Assembly (NCBI GenBank): GCA_000648925.1
Contig: JFHF01000050.1
Coordinates: 1 to 56,866, forward strand
Length of the DNA stretch: 56,866 bases
DNA from: Caballeronia jiangsuensis
GTDB lineage: Bacteria; Pseudomonadota; Gammaproteobacteria; Burkholderiales; Burkholderiaceae
Direction of reading: 5' to 3'
The first letter of the stretch is position 1. Each line of letters starts with the position of its first letter. Of this stretch, positions 7,245 to 16,467 are shown piece by piece. Under the pieces are notes generated by a model. That model saw only the letters and a list, made by a program, of their open reading frames with translations. It was not told where the DNA came from and did no database searches. The translations under genes and the position numbers were made by a program.

Positions 7245-10178
7245 CTACGCGCGCTGACCAGCGGCAAGTGCCTTGGCGTCTTGACCCAGGCTTGGAAGCA
7301 GCCTGCTCGCGTAGCGTCCCACGGGAAAAATGAAGGTCCCGCGCAGGTTGATGCCTTCCAGATGCGTCGGCGCAATCCTTCTGAGCTGCTCGGCTCCAAG
7401 CGATTCGCCTCCGGAGGCTTGCATCGCCTCGAGCGCATGCTGCATGTGGGTCGTGTTCCATGCCATCAGAATGTTCGCAAGCAGCGTCAATGCGGAAGAC
7501 ACGGCTGAGAGCGAATCTTCGCGCCGTGCCAATTCGACGGGGATGCGGCCAACATGAATCGCGCGTTGAACCACATGCACGGCCTCGCCCCGATTCAACA
7601 CGTGCTGCAGCTCCGTCCGGAATGTCGTGTTCGTGAAGTAATCGATCAGGAAGATGCTACGGAACAGCCGACCGATGTGGACGCCTCCGTCATAGACCGG
7701 CTGCCCACGCGCTGCTGAGCCGAAGCGGGTTAGGGCTTCGACCGCAGTACATTTTCCTGAGCGAATCGATGCAGCAATCCTGACAAACTCGTCCCAAACT
7801 TCAGCGATAAGGTCAAGTCTGACGTCGCGGTCTGTAACCGCACAAAGCTCTTTTGGCACGTCCTGGCTGCGAGGAACGTGAAGCCGGCGATCACGAAGAT
7901 GCGACAGGCGAGGGCAGAGATCAAATCCCAGCGCGCGGGCTAGGCCCATCGCGAAATCGGTGTACCCATGCGTGTCGACAGCGAGCTGAGCGATGTCTTT
8001 CGTGGCACTCTGGCGCACGACACCCTCGATGGCCGCACCTGCTTGCCGCTCATTCAAAACGATCGGCTGATCGTAAAAGATGCCCCAACGATCGAGCACG
8101 TGTGTGTACATTCCGATGGATGCCGAGCGGCGCCGCGGATCTGCCCGAGCCTGCCATACCTTTCGTGTGGTTTCGAGCGACATCATGTCGGAAGACGCGA
8201 GATCAGAACGGCCCCAGTGGGCAGCGATAGGGTGCTCGTGCATGAACTCAAGAACTGCATCGGCGGCAAGCCTCAGCTTTCTCTCGTCCGCCAAGCGTTT
8301 CATCATCTGGCGGATCGCGTCGCCCGACACCTCGGGCACCATCCGAGAGAGTTCTGCGGCCGAGAGAGACGTTCCATGCGCGAGCACGGCGGAATAGACC
8401 ATCAGCAATTCCACTCGTGAGCGAGGTTCACGCCCGAGCAAAAGCCAACTGAATCGTGTTGCGCTATCGACCTCGAGGATGATCTCCGGCAGTTGCCCCT
8501 GCGGATGCGCCTGGTAGATCGCCTGTCGCAGGCGATCCGCTTCGTTGTCCGCCGACTGTGCATTGAGCGGACTCAAATGCACGGCCGAATCAACTTGCAC
8601 ATCCCCTTGCTTCACCGCGTCGAGCAAGAGGTCAAGCCTTTGATCGAGAAGAGCAAGGATCGGATCGAGAAACTCCTTTGGATCTTGCGGAAGGCCGAGT
8701 TGCCCGTAGAGATTGTTGCGCTTCGCAATCCACTCGCCCATCGGAATTAACATGCGTGTTCGACTACGGAACGCGAAACTATGCTCCACATAGATCGATC
8801 CGTTGCGAAGCGCGACGCGCAGGGCGAGCAACGTGGCCCATTCGAACGCCTTCATGGCTTTGATTCGGTCGAATCCGTCGATCGCTTCGCGCCACGCGCG
8901 ACCCAGACGAATATTCAACCCATCGGGCAGTAAGTAAGCCTGACGGCGGTAAAGATCGCGAAGCAGAACGATCGCGTCGAGTACGGGATGAGTGGAATCA
9001 GCTTCGAAGGGCAGTTGCACTATCCGCATCAATAGGATCCGTGCCGAGTGTCGCTTGCCGATTAGATGCTGCCGCATAAGGCTGCGGCGGCTTTGCGGTG
9101 GGCAGAGAACCTTGTCGGCCAGTTCACAGAGCGCGCTACCTAGCTGTTCGCGCGACAGGGACTCGTCAATCGCCAACGCCTTCACAGCCAGGGCGAACTC
9201 GCGAAGCTGATCTTCAAGCTTGTTCTTCGCCGCGTCGAGCGCGCGCGATGCATCATTCACGACTTTCTGCACCCAGCGCCGGAGCATCGTGAGTACGTGA
9301 TCGGTCGCCGTGCACAGCGAATAGCGCATAAAACAGGCGGCCTCGAGCCTCCGGCTTTGCGGCGCGATCCGTTTGCTGATGGATGGAGAGCGGTTGGCAC
9401 AGCGACGAGCGTAGTAGCGAACAATTGCATCGTTGCATGCGCCTGGCCATGCGGATGCGACGTCGTGCATGGTAAGGAGATTAATCTTGTCCAGCACTTC
9501 ACCCATCTGCTGAGTCGAACCACGGAGCGGCACAGCCCAAAGCCAGCCCTGCAGGCTCAAATACTCCTTGTGCGGCTGGGGTAAAAGACGTGCCCAGCTG
9601 TCCAATTTCTCCGGGCCAAAGGTTCGCTGAAACTCCTCGTGGAGCGAACTCTCGATATCACGAACTGCTTGGACGATGAACTGTCGGATCGTCCGTTCGT
9701 TGGGTATGACGATCCGATGTTCGTAGAACCATTGCTTCAGGTCATTGCCCAATTGGCCGCGCTCTGGGCGACCCGTCAATTGTTCTTTCAGCCAACGGAT
9801 GACGTATCGACGTTGGTGCTCTGAGATCGTGCGGAAGTTCGCGATGATTTGAGCAAATCGTTGATGGTCGGACAGCGTGTCGAAGCGTCCATCGTAGATC
9901 GAGCGCAGCGTCCCGAGATCGGGCGGCTGGACATGCAGTTGTCGACCGAGGTGTCGCCACAGCATTGCAGGTATCTGGCGATATGAATCCAGCGATCGAC
10001 CGGACATTCGTATGAACCCGACGTGCAACGCAACGGCGAGACGATATAAATCAGATCGCCGCGTCTCGATGAGCGCGATCTCTTGCTTCGAGAACGTGAA
10101 AAAAGTGTTGAGTTCAAACTCGCTCAGATCGCGAGGTACTTGGCGGATCCCAAGATATCCTGTTCGCCAGCTTTCCAT
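7245..10178 (-). CDS. tnpA: Tn3-family transposase TnpA
   Basis: Large DDE transposase for replicative transposition. It is 977 aa, the normal Tn3-family length, with the DUF4158-like N-terminus (ELNTFFTFSKQEIALI), a long helical middle, and the catalytic region: THVLDRWGIFYDQPI (first Asp), LAVDTHGYTDFAMGLA (DTHG motif with the second Asp) and MAWNTTHMQHALE (Glu). The C-terminus GINLRGTFIFPVGRY is characteristic. No internal stop is seen, so the gene looks intact. No tnpR accompanies it. Confidence 0.95.
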   Translation of the reverse strand: MESWRTGYLGIRQVPRDLSEFELNTFFTFSKQEIALIETRRSDLYRLAVALHVGFIRMSGRSLDSYRQIPAMLWRHLGRQLHVQPPDLGTLRSIYDGRFDTLSDHQRFAQIIANFRTISEHQRRYVIRWLKEQLTGRPERGQLGNDLKQWFYEHRIVIPNERTIRQFIVQAVRDIESSLHEEFQRTFGPEKLDSWARLLPQPHKEYLSLQGWLWAVPLRGSTQQMGEVLDKINLLTMHDVASAWPGACNDAIVRYYARRCANRSPSISKRIAPQSRRLEAACFMRYSLCTATDHVLTMLRRWVQKVVNDASRALDAAKNKLEDQLREFALAVKALAIDESLSREQLGSALCELADKVLCPPQSRRSLMRQHLIGKRHSARILLMRIVQLPFEADSTHPVLDAIVLLRDLYRRQAYLLPDGLNIRLGRAWREAIDGFDRIKAMKAFEWATLLALRVALRNGSIYVEHSFAFRSRTRMLIPMGEWIAKRNNLYGQLGLPQDPKEFLDPILALLDQRLDLLLDAVKQGDVQVDSAVHLSPLNAQSADNEADRLRQAIYQAHPQGQLPEIILEVDSATRFSWLLLGREPRSRVELLMVYSAVLAHGTSLSAAELSRMVPEVSGDAIRQMMKRLADERKLRLAADAVLEFMHEHPIAAHWGRSDLASSDMMSLETTRKVWQARADPRRRSASIGMYTHVLDRWGIFYDQPIVLNERQAGAAIEGVVRQSATKDIAQLAVDTHGYTDFAMGLARALGFDLCPRLSHLRDRRLHVPRSQDVPKELCAVTDRDVRLDLIAEVWDEFVRIAASIRSGKCTAVEALTRFGSAARGQPVYDGGVHIGRLFRSIFLIDYFTNTTFRTELQHVLNRGEAVHVVQRAIHVGRIPVELARREDSLSAVSSALTLLANILMAWNTTHMQHALEAMQASGGESLGAEQLRRIAPTHLEGINLRGTFIFPVGRYASRLLPSLGQDAKALAAGQRA

Positions 10179-10309
10179 CGTCTGTGCTCCGCGGCGATCA
10201 CGAAGCGATCCAGCCTAGCGGTGCAAAATGAGCGACGCTACGGTACAAATCCGTATTCCAACCTGGCATCGGGTGTCCAGCGGACGGCAGACGGCGCGAT
10301 CAACAATTA

Positions 10310-10403
10310 TTGACATAACGCGACGCTTGATAATTTTGCTCAGGGTGCGCTTGTTGACATAAGGCCTTCCACAATTACAATTCGATAATTAGGCTTATGT
10401 CAA
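10310..10403. repeat. res-like inverted repeat array (site A)
   Basis: Contains TTGACATAA at 10310-10318, TTGACATAA again at 10354-10362, and the inverse TTATGTCAA at 10395-10403, with GATAATT boxes in between (GATAATTTTG near 10329 and GATAATTAGG near 10384). The GATAATT...TTATGTCAA module resembles a serine-resolvase res subsite, whose half-site begins TGTCTGATAATT in gamma-delta. Its position next to the tnpA 5' end is where Tn3-family res sites sit. A similar module occurs at 51943-51993 in the same orientation. Confidence 0.5.
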
Positions 10404-10691
10404 GTTGTATGTCTTGCAGTTCGCCCGACGTAGTGCCTCAAGCTCCTCCGATTGATGCAGGTTACTGAGTTAAGGAGAGGCACCCCGAAGAACGGGCGCA
10501 CTCCATCGATGATCCGAGTTCGCTGATGTGAGCCTTGTCGTCAAACTCCCCTCAGATCCACCAACTCCTGCTCTCTACCGCTGGCGACGCAGCTTGTCAC
10601 TGGCGTTCACAGCGCCGCCCAACAACGCCCAACATTTTGAAAAAATTCGCTATATACTGTTTGTATCGTTTCTTCAACATTGCGGGTAGTC

Positions 10692-11063
10692 ATGGCGCGC
10701 CAGGCCACCAAGAAAAAGGAAGCCGCGTTGGAGCCCGACGTCCATGGGCAACCGACGAAAGCGAAAGCTCGGAAGAAGAAGCGTGCAGTTCGTCTCGAGT
10801 TAGCTGTCGTGGTCGTCGCACCGCAGAAGGAGCGCGTGAAGAAGGAGAAGGTCATACGCGATACCTTCACGATGCCGCGATCGGACTACGAGAAAATCGC
10901 GACGCTGACACAGAGATGTCTTGATGCAGGCGTACCAGTGAATAAGAGTGAACTGTTGCGAGCTGGCCTGTTTCTGCTTGAGGCCGCTTCAGAGGAGCAC
11001 TTGCGTGCTGCTGCGTCGGCGGTCGAAAAAATCAAGACTGGGCGACCACCAAAAGCTCGCTAG
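10692..11063 (+). CDS. Basic protein with ribbon-helix-helix-like C-terminal half
   Basis: 123 aa from ATG 10692. The first half is Lys/Arg/Ala-rich (KKKEAALEP, KAKARKKKRAV), resembling histone-like tails. The second half (VIRDTFTMPRSDYEKIATLTQRCLDAG, then NKSELLRAGLFLLEAA) fits a β-strand plus two helices as in ribbon-helix-helix DNA-binding proteins, with the PxxDY strand and N-cap NKSELLR. It precedes phoU by 87 bases on the same strand. A TTG 12 bases upstream is a less likely start. Function is not known; DNA binding is inferred. Confidence 0.65.
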   Translation: MARQATKKKEAALEPDVHGQPTKAKARKKKRAVRLELAVVVVAPQKERVKKEKVIRDTFTMPRSDYEKIATLTQRCLDAGVPVNKSELLRAGLFLLEAASEEHLRAAASAVEKIKTGRPPKAR

Positions 11064-11150
11064 GTCGGTCTCGCGATTGCTTATGCGAAGACTTACCAAA
11101 GCGCCCAAAACAGAATTGATATTCTTGCGTCGGTTGAGGAGCAAACTTCC

Positions 11151-11858
11151 ATGACAGACAAGCACATCTCCAGCCAGTTTGACTCCGACCTCCATCGCAT
11201 TGCGTCCAAGGTTCTCGAGATGGGTGGCCTCGTTGAGTCACAATTGGTCCATGCCATGGAGGCCCTCAATCGATTCGACCTGGAGTTGGCCGACAAGGTC
11301 ATTGCAGAAGAGCGTCAGCTCAATGAGATGGAAATCGACATTGATGCCGAGTGCGGCAACATCATCGCGCGGCGTCAGCCAACAGCATCAGATCTGCGTC
11401 TGCTGATGGCGAGTTCGAAAGCCGTCACCAATCTGGAGCGCGCGGGCGACGAAGCACGCAAGATCGCGAAGCGCACTCGACGTATTGCGGACGATGAGGC
11501 AGGCAAGCTCATCAACACGGCAGAAATCAGGTTATCTGGTCAGATGGCCGCAGCCATCCTACATCGGGCGCTCGATGCATTCGCTCGACTCGATATTGCC
11601 GGTGCTGCGCAGATTGTTCGGGAGGACGAGGCGATCGACGAGCAATACCGCGCGTTCATGCGCAAGCTGGCAGCGTTTATGGCGGAGAATCCCCGCACCA
11701 TCTCTTCGGCGCTTGACTATCTGTTCATTGCATCAGCCATAGAGCGCATCGGGGATCACGCAACGAATCTGGCAGAACTGGTCATTTACGTCGCCAGGGG
11801 GACGGATGTGCGCCACCTTTCGCGGGAGCAATTTGAGCGTGAAGCCCTGAGGGACTGA
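11151..11858 (+). CDS. phoU: Phosphate-uptake regulator PhoU
   Basis: Cytoplasmic negative regulator linking the PstSCAB phosphate transporter to PhoR/PhoB. It is 235 aa with two three-helix repeats, each carrying the metal-binding E(R)xxD signature: ERAGDEARKIAKR in the first repeat and ERIGDHATNLAE in the second. The start ATG at 11151 follows GAGGAGC. No pst, phoR or phoB genes are nearby, so it is a detached copy, probably extra to a chromosomal phoU. PPK2 and a proton ATPase further right may share a phosphate/energy theme, which is only positional inference. Confidence 0.93.
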   Translation: MTDKHISSQFDSDLHRIASKVLEMGGLVESQLVHAMEALNRFDLELADKVIAEERQLNEMEIDIDAECGNIIARRQPTASDLRLLMASSKAVTNLERAGDEARKIAKRTRRIADDEAGKLINTAEIRLSGQMAAAILHRALDAFARLDIAGAAQIVREDEAIDEQYRAFMRKLAAFMAENPRTISSALDYLFIASAIERIGDHATNLAELVIYVARGTDVRHLSREQFEREALRD

Positions 11859-11983
11859 GAGCCCGACGTTCGGCGCACATTCATGGTTGGCAAGGATACG
11901 ACCTCCGCGTCGTCAAGCAGTAGCCCGCGGGTGCTTGGGGGCGTTGCCTAAGGCGGGCGGCCGTGCTCCCCATTAACTGATGC

Positions 11984-12015
11984 CTGACCGTATCGGGGAC
12001 TTGCTGCACGGTCAG
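11984..12015 (+). promoter_or_regulatory. Perfect 8-bp inverted repeat upstream of a small gene
   Basis: CTGACCGT (11984-11991) and ACGGTCAG (12008-12015) form an inverted repeat with a 16-base spacer, 33 bases before the ATG at 12048. No T-run follows, so it is not a clear terminator. It could be an operator or a leader hairpin. Confidence 0.35.
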
Positions 12016-12047
12016 AAGTAGTTGGCTGCCCGCCGAGGAGAGAAGCG

Positions 12048-12323
12048 ATGCAACGTATGTATCAATATCGGGGATTCAGCATCGAGGTCAGCGTTGAGAC
12101 CGATTTCAATCGACGTCCAACGATCGGCGTCGCCTCGCATGTCGGTTATGTTGCCACGGTCAGGATCCTTCGCCCTGAATCGTCCGTCGCCGTCTTTTCA
12201 CCCTTGCGATTCGGCGATACGCGCAGTCACTTGTTTTTCTCGGAGGGCGATGCTCTGATGGGCGGATGCAGCGCCGGTCAGCGATTGGTTGACGACCTCT
12301 GCGCTTGTAGCGAGCCGGGCTAG
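12048..12323 (+). CDS. Small conserved-type protein, unknown function
   Basis: 91 aa, preceded by GAGGAGAG at good spacing. It starts MQRMYQYRGFSIEVSVE and has alternating β-like stretches (GVASHVGYVATVRIL, VAVFSPLRFGD) and a Cys/Gly C-terminal part. No signal peptide or membrane segment. I do not recognise a family with a known role. Short β-rich single-domain proteins like this are common next to regulators in Burkholderiaceae. Confidence 0.6.
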   Translation: MQRMYQYRGFSIEVSVETDFNRRPTIGVASHVGYVATVRILRPESSVAVFSPLRFGDTRSHLFFSEGDALMGGCSAGQRLVDDLCACSEPG

Positions 12324-12378
12324 CGTCCGCATTCGTCAGTGTCCGAATTCGTAACGGGCCCACGTGATGGGGAGTCTG

Positions 12379-12597
12379 ATGAAGATGTCTCAGAGATTGC
12401 GGTCTCAAAATCCAGGGCCGATTTTTGGGCTCATTTTCGGTCTGTTCTTTATAGGCATCGGTATTGGCGTTCTGTTTTACACAACGTATTCGCACGCCGC
12501 TGGCCCTTTTGATGAAGTTCTTCCCTCATGCGCGCTACTGATCGGTCTGTTTTCATCGGTTTATGCGGCACGCGAGCTTCGCCATACACATCGATAA
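12379..12597 (+). CDS. Small inner-membrane protein, two predicted helices
   Basis: 72 aa. ATG 12379 is chosen because GGGGAGT sits 4 bases upstream; a GTG at 12364 is possible. The residues PIFGLIFGLFFIGIGIGVLFY form a first transmembrane helix and SCALLIGLFSSVYAA a second, with a basic, His-containing C-terminus. Function is unknown. Confidence 0.5.
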   Translation: MKMSQRLRSQNPGPIFGLIFGLFFIGIGIGVLFYTTYSHAAGPFDEVLPSCALLIGLFSSVYAARELRHTHR

Positions 12598-12755
12598 GCC
12601 CGACGCGGCTTGCTGCCTGAAAGGCGACAATCCAGGCGCGGCTATCGACTGTATCGTTTTGACCGAACCATGCACGCATGAGGCAACAGATCGCCCTACT
12701 TCGTCCCGCGCGGTGCTTCAACTCAATCGGGACCGAACTGGCGTAGATCCGCTTC

Positions 12756-13744
12756 GTGTTGATCGATCAATGTCCGAGCGGCTGGTCGCGCATGTTCTTG
12801 AGGCTGCCCACCGAGAACGCCACGGCCCGCATGCGCTTCTGGCGTGCGCTTAAAGCCAAGGGATGCGCGGTGCTTCGCGACGGCATTTATGTTCTGCCGC
12901 ATTCGCCTGAACGGGAGGCGATGCTCCGAGAGTTGGCAACCGCGATAGGCGAAAGCGGGGGCACCGCGCATCTGCTGCGCGCGCCGAACCTCGATCTGAC
13001 GCAAGAGCAGGAGTTTCGTAGACTATTCGACCGTTCCGATGACTACGCGGAGTTGATTCGCAGCCTTGCAGAAGCCCGCAAATCGGTGACCAGCCAGTCC
13101 GAAGCGGAGCTTGCGCGCCTGCTTCGCCGCTTGCGCAAGGAGTACGAGACCCTCGTTGCGATTGACAACTTTCCGAATGAGGCCACCACACGCGCCGAGG
13201 CAGCCTGGCAGGATTTCATGGCGCACGTCGATACCGTGCTGTCTCCAGGCGATCCGCATTCTTCGGAGCGCGTGATTCGAGTTCTGTCTCGGGCGGACTA
13301 TCGAGGCCCACATGGGCGACGCGCCGTCGCCTGTGGGTCGATCGCGTGGCGAGTGCATGGCTAATTCGGCGCTTCATCGACCCGGACGCCCGCTTTATCT
13401 GGCTGACCTCCCCTGAGGCCTGTCCGCCCAATGCGCTCGGCTTCGATTTCGATGGCGCGGCATTCATACACATCGGCGAACGCGTCACCTTCGAGGTGTT
13501 GCTCGCGAGCTTCGATCTGGAGCGTGACGCCGGCTTGCTGCGACTCGCCGCGATGGTGCATGCGCTCGACGTGGGTGGCCCTGCCGTGCCTGAAGCGGTG
13601 GGATTCGAAGCTATCCTATCGGGCACCCGCGAGCGCTCGGCGGACGACGACGTGCTGCTCGAAGAGATGAGTCGCGTACTCGACTCGATGTACACGCACT
13701 TCGCTGCAAATGCGAAGACCACAGAATTCGGAGGCAGCGCATGA
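12756..13744 (+). pseudogene. chrB: Chromate-resistance regulator ChrB, frameshifted
   Basis: ChrB senses chromate and regulates chrA. The first frame (GTG 12756 to 13364) gives the ChrB N-terminus (LRLPTENATARMRFWRALKAKGCAVLRDGIYVLP). The C-terminal domain is in another frame (RRLWVDRVASAWLIRRFIDP onward, to 13744). Reading restores WATRRRLWVDR if one base is added near 13308, so a single 1-base deletion separates the halves. Both halves otherwise keep family residues, so the damage looks recent. The stop overlaps the chrA start as ATGA. A sequencing error cannot be excluded, but chrA is damaged too. Confidence 0.85.
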
Positions 13745-14507
13745 GCACGACCGCAGCGACCGCGCCTTCCTATTCCCTTGGCCAATTGATGTTCTAGATG
13801 CCGAAGCTCGGCACGTTCGGTTTTGGTGGCCCGGTCGCGCTCGTGGGCTACATGCACCGTGATCTGGTCGAGCGGCGCGGATGGATCAGCGATACGGACT
13901 ATCGTGAAGGTCTCGCGCTCGCCCAGATGACGCCCGGTCCACTCGCCGCTCAGTTGGGAATGTATCTGGGCTACGTTCACTACCGGATTCTGGGCGCAAC
14001 GATTGCCGGAATTGCCTTCGTGCTGCCTTCGTTTCTGATAGTCGCAGCACTGGGTTGGGCGTACTCGCGCTTCGGCGGATTGTCCTGGATGCAGGCCGTG
14101 TTCTACGGCGTCGGAGCCGCTGTCGTAGGCGTTATTGCCATGAGCGCCTACAAGCTCACGAAAAAGACGCTTGGATCTGACAAGCTGTTGTGGTGCATCT
14201 TCGTCGTGCTCGCGGCTGTTACCGTCATCACCGAATCGGAGATTGCATGGCTTTTCATTGCTGGCGGACTCGTGAACTGGTTGCGCAAGTCCCCGCCACA
14301 TTGGCTGGGCAGGGGCGGTGTCAACGCACTGGCTTCGGCACAGGCGCCGGCGTTGGGCGGTATGCTGAGCGGCATCAATCTCTCGTTGTTGGCGCAGATC
14401 GGTGTCTTTTTCGCCAAGGCGGGCGCCTTCGTATTCGGCTCAGGCCTGGCGATCGTCCCGTTTCTGTATGGCGGAGTGGTCACCGAGCATCACTGGCGAT
14501 GGCTTCC
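13741..14507 (+). pseudogene. chrA: Chromate transporter ChrA, amber stop and 3' truncation
   Basis: ChrA pumps chromate out across the inner membrane. The ATG at 13741 overlaps chrB. After 18 codons there is an in-frame TAG at 13795-13797, exactly where the family continues into KLGTFGFGGPVALVGYMHRDL. The remaining frame covers the N-terminal half with several membrane helices and GVNALASAQAP. Around FGSGLAIVPFLYGGVVTEHHW the second half starts, then ChrA homology stops at about 14500 and antisense sulfatase sequence follows. Translation could restart at ATG 13798 but the protein would lack most of its C-terminal half. Confidence 0.85.
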
Positions 14508-14830
14508 CGCGCCTCGCGCTCCGAGCACGCGAACAACGCAGACGTGTGCTTCACGTCCGTGCCCTTCGCGCGGCGCTGCTTCAGCCATTCGACATGCAGC
14601 GCAAGATTCTCGCCGCAATCGAAGGAGCGTGGCAGTTCGACGTCATCGGGCAAATACATATCCCAGTATCAACCGGGCGGTGTAAAGGGATGATGTGGAT
14701 CCGGAAACGAAACGGTCATGAAGAACGGCGTCGCTGAAGCAGCGAACTCTCGGAGCTTTTCCTTTGCGCGGTCGGCGATATACGCCGTCGGATATACAAC
14801 TCCTCCGGCAAACGCGTGCGCCAGGCCTGA
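14498..14830 (-). pseudogene. Fragment of a sulfatase (alkaline-phosphatase superfamily)
   Basis: The minus strand shows, in pieces, GQAWRTRLPEELY, then after a +1/-1 shift YPTAYIADRAKEKL, TPFFMTVSFPDPHHPFTPPG, a TGA stop, and YWDMYLPDDVELP, ending SEREAREAI at the chrA junction. The PFF...FPDPHHPFTPP...Y.D.Y signature is that of arylsulfatase-like hydrolases. At least one frameshift and one nonsense codon are present, and both ends are missing. Only about 110 codons remain. Confidence 0.7.
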
Positions 14831-14883
14831 CCGAAGGTGCTTCCTCTAGTGAGGACCGTTGACGACTACGACGCGCATATTCC

Positions 14884-15409
14884 TTGGAAGATGCCCGCAG
14901 ATCTCCGCTGCCCCGCTTTGCTAACACACATCACGCGCTCTGCCACCTTACTCCGAGGGGCGTCGTTCGTGGATCGCGTACGTTCGAGGAGCTCTTTCTC
15001 TACCACGAGCCGCTCGTGATCGTCTGCCGCCGCGGTCATCCGATTCTTCACAACGCGGACCTGCAACTGGCGGACACCCTTCACTTCCCGTGGATTCTTC
15101 CACTGCGAACGACCTTGATGCGGCGCAAAGTCGATGACTTGTTCCGGACGCTTACTTTGATGACGCGTCGTCGAGTCGAATTCGATCGTCGCCAACGTTT
15201 CGCTTCTGCAGAGTAGCGACCGCCTATGCGCGATGAGCCATGGCGCCGCGCGCCGCTGGATCGATGCGGCGTTGCTCGCACAATTGCCTATTGATGCGGG
15301 CGTCTACCCCGGTTCAATCGGCGCTGTGTTTCGCAGGAACGAGGTGCATCTCGTAGCAGTCACGACGTTTATCGAAGTGCTTAGGCTCAACTTTCCCTTG
15401 AATGACTAA
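14884..15409 (+). pseudogene. 3' fragment of a LysR-type regulator
   Basis: Two frames together give a LysR substrate-binding domain end: LYHEPLVIVCRRGHPI, then LQLADTLHFPWILPLRTTLMRRKVDDLF; after a shift near 15170, ESNSIVANVSLLQSSDRLCAMS, ARRWIDAALLAQLPID and VTTFIEVLRLNFPLND with the stop at 15407-15409. The DNA-binding half is absent. The left boundary is uncertain. Confidence 0.65.
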
Positions 15410-15578
15410 TCATCGTAACGCCATCCGCGGATGATGAACCGGTGCAGGTGTACCTCGTTCCAGCCCATGACAAGCTGCATCACATGGTGCAGCCGCACAA
15501 TCGTGCTCTCCTCGGGAATCAGGAGTCGCCGCCAGACCGGCGGGCTCACGCCCCGCAGACTGATTCGCAACTGATGAA
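15406..15578 (-). pseudogene. 5' fragment of a pRiA4b ORF-3-like protein
   Basis: The minus strand reads LRISLRGVSPPVWRRLLIPEESTIV, then LHHVMQLVMGWNEVHLHRF, a signature of the plasmid pRiA4b ORF-3 family that often accompanies IS elements. A TAG follows right at the LysR end (15406-15408), so the protein is cut to about 55 residues. It is broken at the same point as the LysR fragment, which marks a recombination junction. Confidence 0.65.
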
Positions 15579-15911
15579 CCGAAGTGGCGTCGGAGGTTCA
15601 GAGTCCATCGAGGCACTATAAACCCGACTTCAGTCAGAGGCGCAAACCCGATGGCAGCCCCCGCTTTGGTGCGGTCTCCGCACTCTGCGACCGCTATGAC
15701 CGCGGAGACGAAATCTGCCAGGTTCAGCGGCGCGTCATCGCTACGGCCTACCTCACGCCTGAGTATCCGTTCACAGAGAAATCAGTGTCAACCTCCGACA
15801 ATGCAGTCTACGTTTCCGACGTCACGCTACGGCGGACCAGCCGGCGAAGATCTTGATTTCCAGTACGCTGATATCTGTTCGGTTTATGTTCACGCGAAGA
15901 CGAACGAACGC
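15579..15911. other. Non-coding stretch
   Basis: About 330 bases without a reading frame that resembles a gene on either strand. It separates the pseudogene block from the orphan terminator at 15912. Confidence 0.4.
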
Positions 15912-15945
15912 CCAAAAAAAAGCCGACCGGGGGCCGAGGTCGGCT
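15912..15945 (-). terminator. Strong rho-independent terminator, minus strand, with no gene in front
   Basis: AGCCGACC (15921-15928) pairs with GGTCGGCT (15938-15945) around a 9-base loop. Read on the minus strand the stem is followed by a run of eight or nine T's (15913-15920 on the plus strand are A). No gene on the minus strand ends here: the next leftward gene stops at 17057. Confidence 0.8.
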
Positions 15946-15998
15946 AAAGGTTCATGGCCCATCCGAGGTAAATAGACCAGAACCCGAGAGAGGTCGAA
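15912..15998 (-). ncRNA. Candidate short RNA between a response-regulator box and a terminator
   Basis: The minus strand between the CTTAAG-N5-CTTAAG box (16014-16030) and the terminator (15912-15945) could be a transcript of roughly 80-90 nt. A CAAGAT about 10 bases beyond the box is a possible -10 element. There is no long reading frame within it. The 5' end is a guess; no expression evidence is available. Confidence 0.3.
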
Positions 15999-16013
15999 TC
16001 TTGCCGGCCACAG

Positions 16014-16030
16014 CTTAAGGTTCGCTTAAG
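16014..16030. promoter_or_regulatory. PmrA/QseB-type box CTTAAG-N5-CTTAAG
   Basis: CTTAAG 16014-16019 and CTTAAG 16025-16030, five bases apart, match the PmrA-box consensus YTTAAK-N5-YTTAAK exactly. It is one of four TTAA-N7-TTAA sites found in the window; the other three lie around the QseBC-like locus at 34.5-37.7 kb. Confidence 0.5.
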
Positions 16031-16467
16031 GGTTGGGATACGAGTCTATGAAAATGATTTCATGATGCAACGGCGAGAAAAAAGCCATTGATTCAGACTC
16101 CATTAGAAGGACAGCAAACGCTCGTTCAGCGGCTTAGCAACACGTGACGACGCTCATGCGAGGGGTGGGCTTAAGTATCGAACCCGTGACAAAGTCAACA
16201 GCGGGACGTCGTGGGGCATAAATCGGCAGTTGTGACCCACGTCGCGACATGCGCATTGCGCACGCGTTCTATCGGATCGTGCGGCTTCGTGATTGGCCGC
16301 TGTGAGCTACCCGGTGAGTCTGGCGAATAGCCGCGAAATAGCATTGATCATGGCTCGCAGTGTAGATATTGCGAAAGAAATGTTTGATAGTGATCCTAAT
16401 CGAAGTGCCATTCCAGGCTCTTTGAACGAGTGAATAAAGTTGATCAAGTAAAAAGCTCTTGAAAAAG
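16031..16467. other. Intergenic region without a supported gene
   Basis: About 440 bases, AT-richer than the surroundings. It contains only short open frames without family features. It would hold the promoter of the small gene at 16468, with the 16014 box at its far end. Confidence 0.4.

Larger units (their letters stand above)
7190..10430 (-). mobile_element. Tn3-family transposon core (ends not resolved)
   Basis: Consists of a full-length tnpA and, upstream of its 5' end, a res-like repeat region (10310-10403). No resolvase gene is present between tnpA and the next gene. I looked for matching ~38-bp terminal inverted repeats left of 7245 and right of 10178 and could not identify a pair, so the limits given are approximate. 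The left edge apparently cuts the PIN-like gene. Confidence 0.55.

Noticed and set aside
13216..14301. 361-aa minus-strand frame over chrB/chrA
   Set aside because: No family features; antisense of the chr genes.
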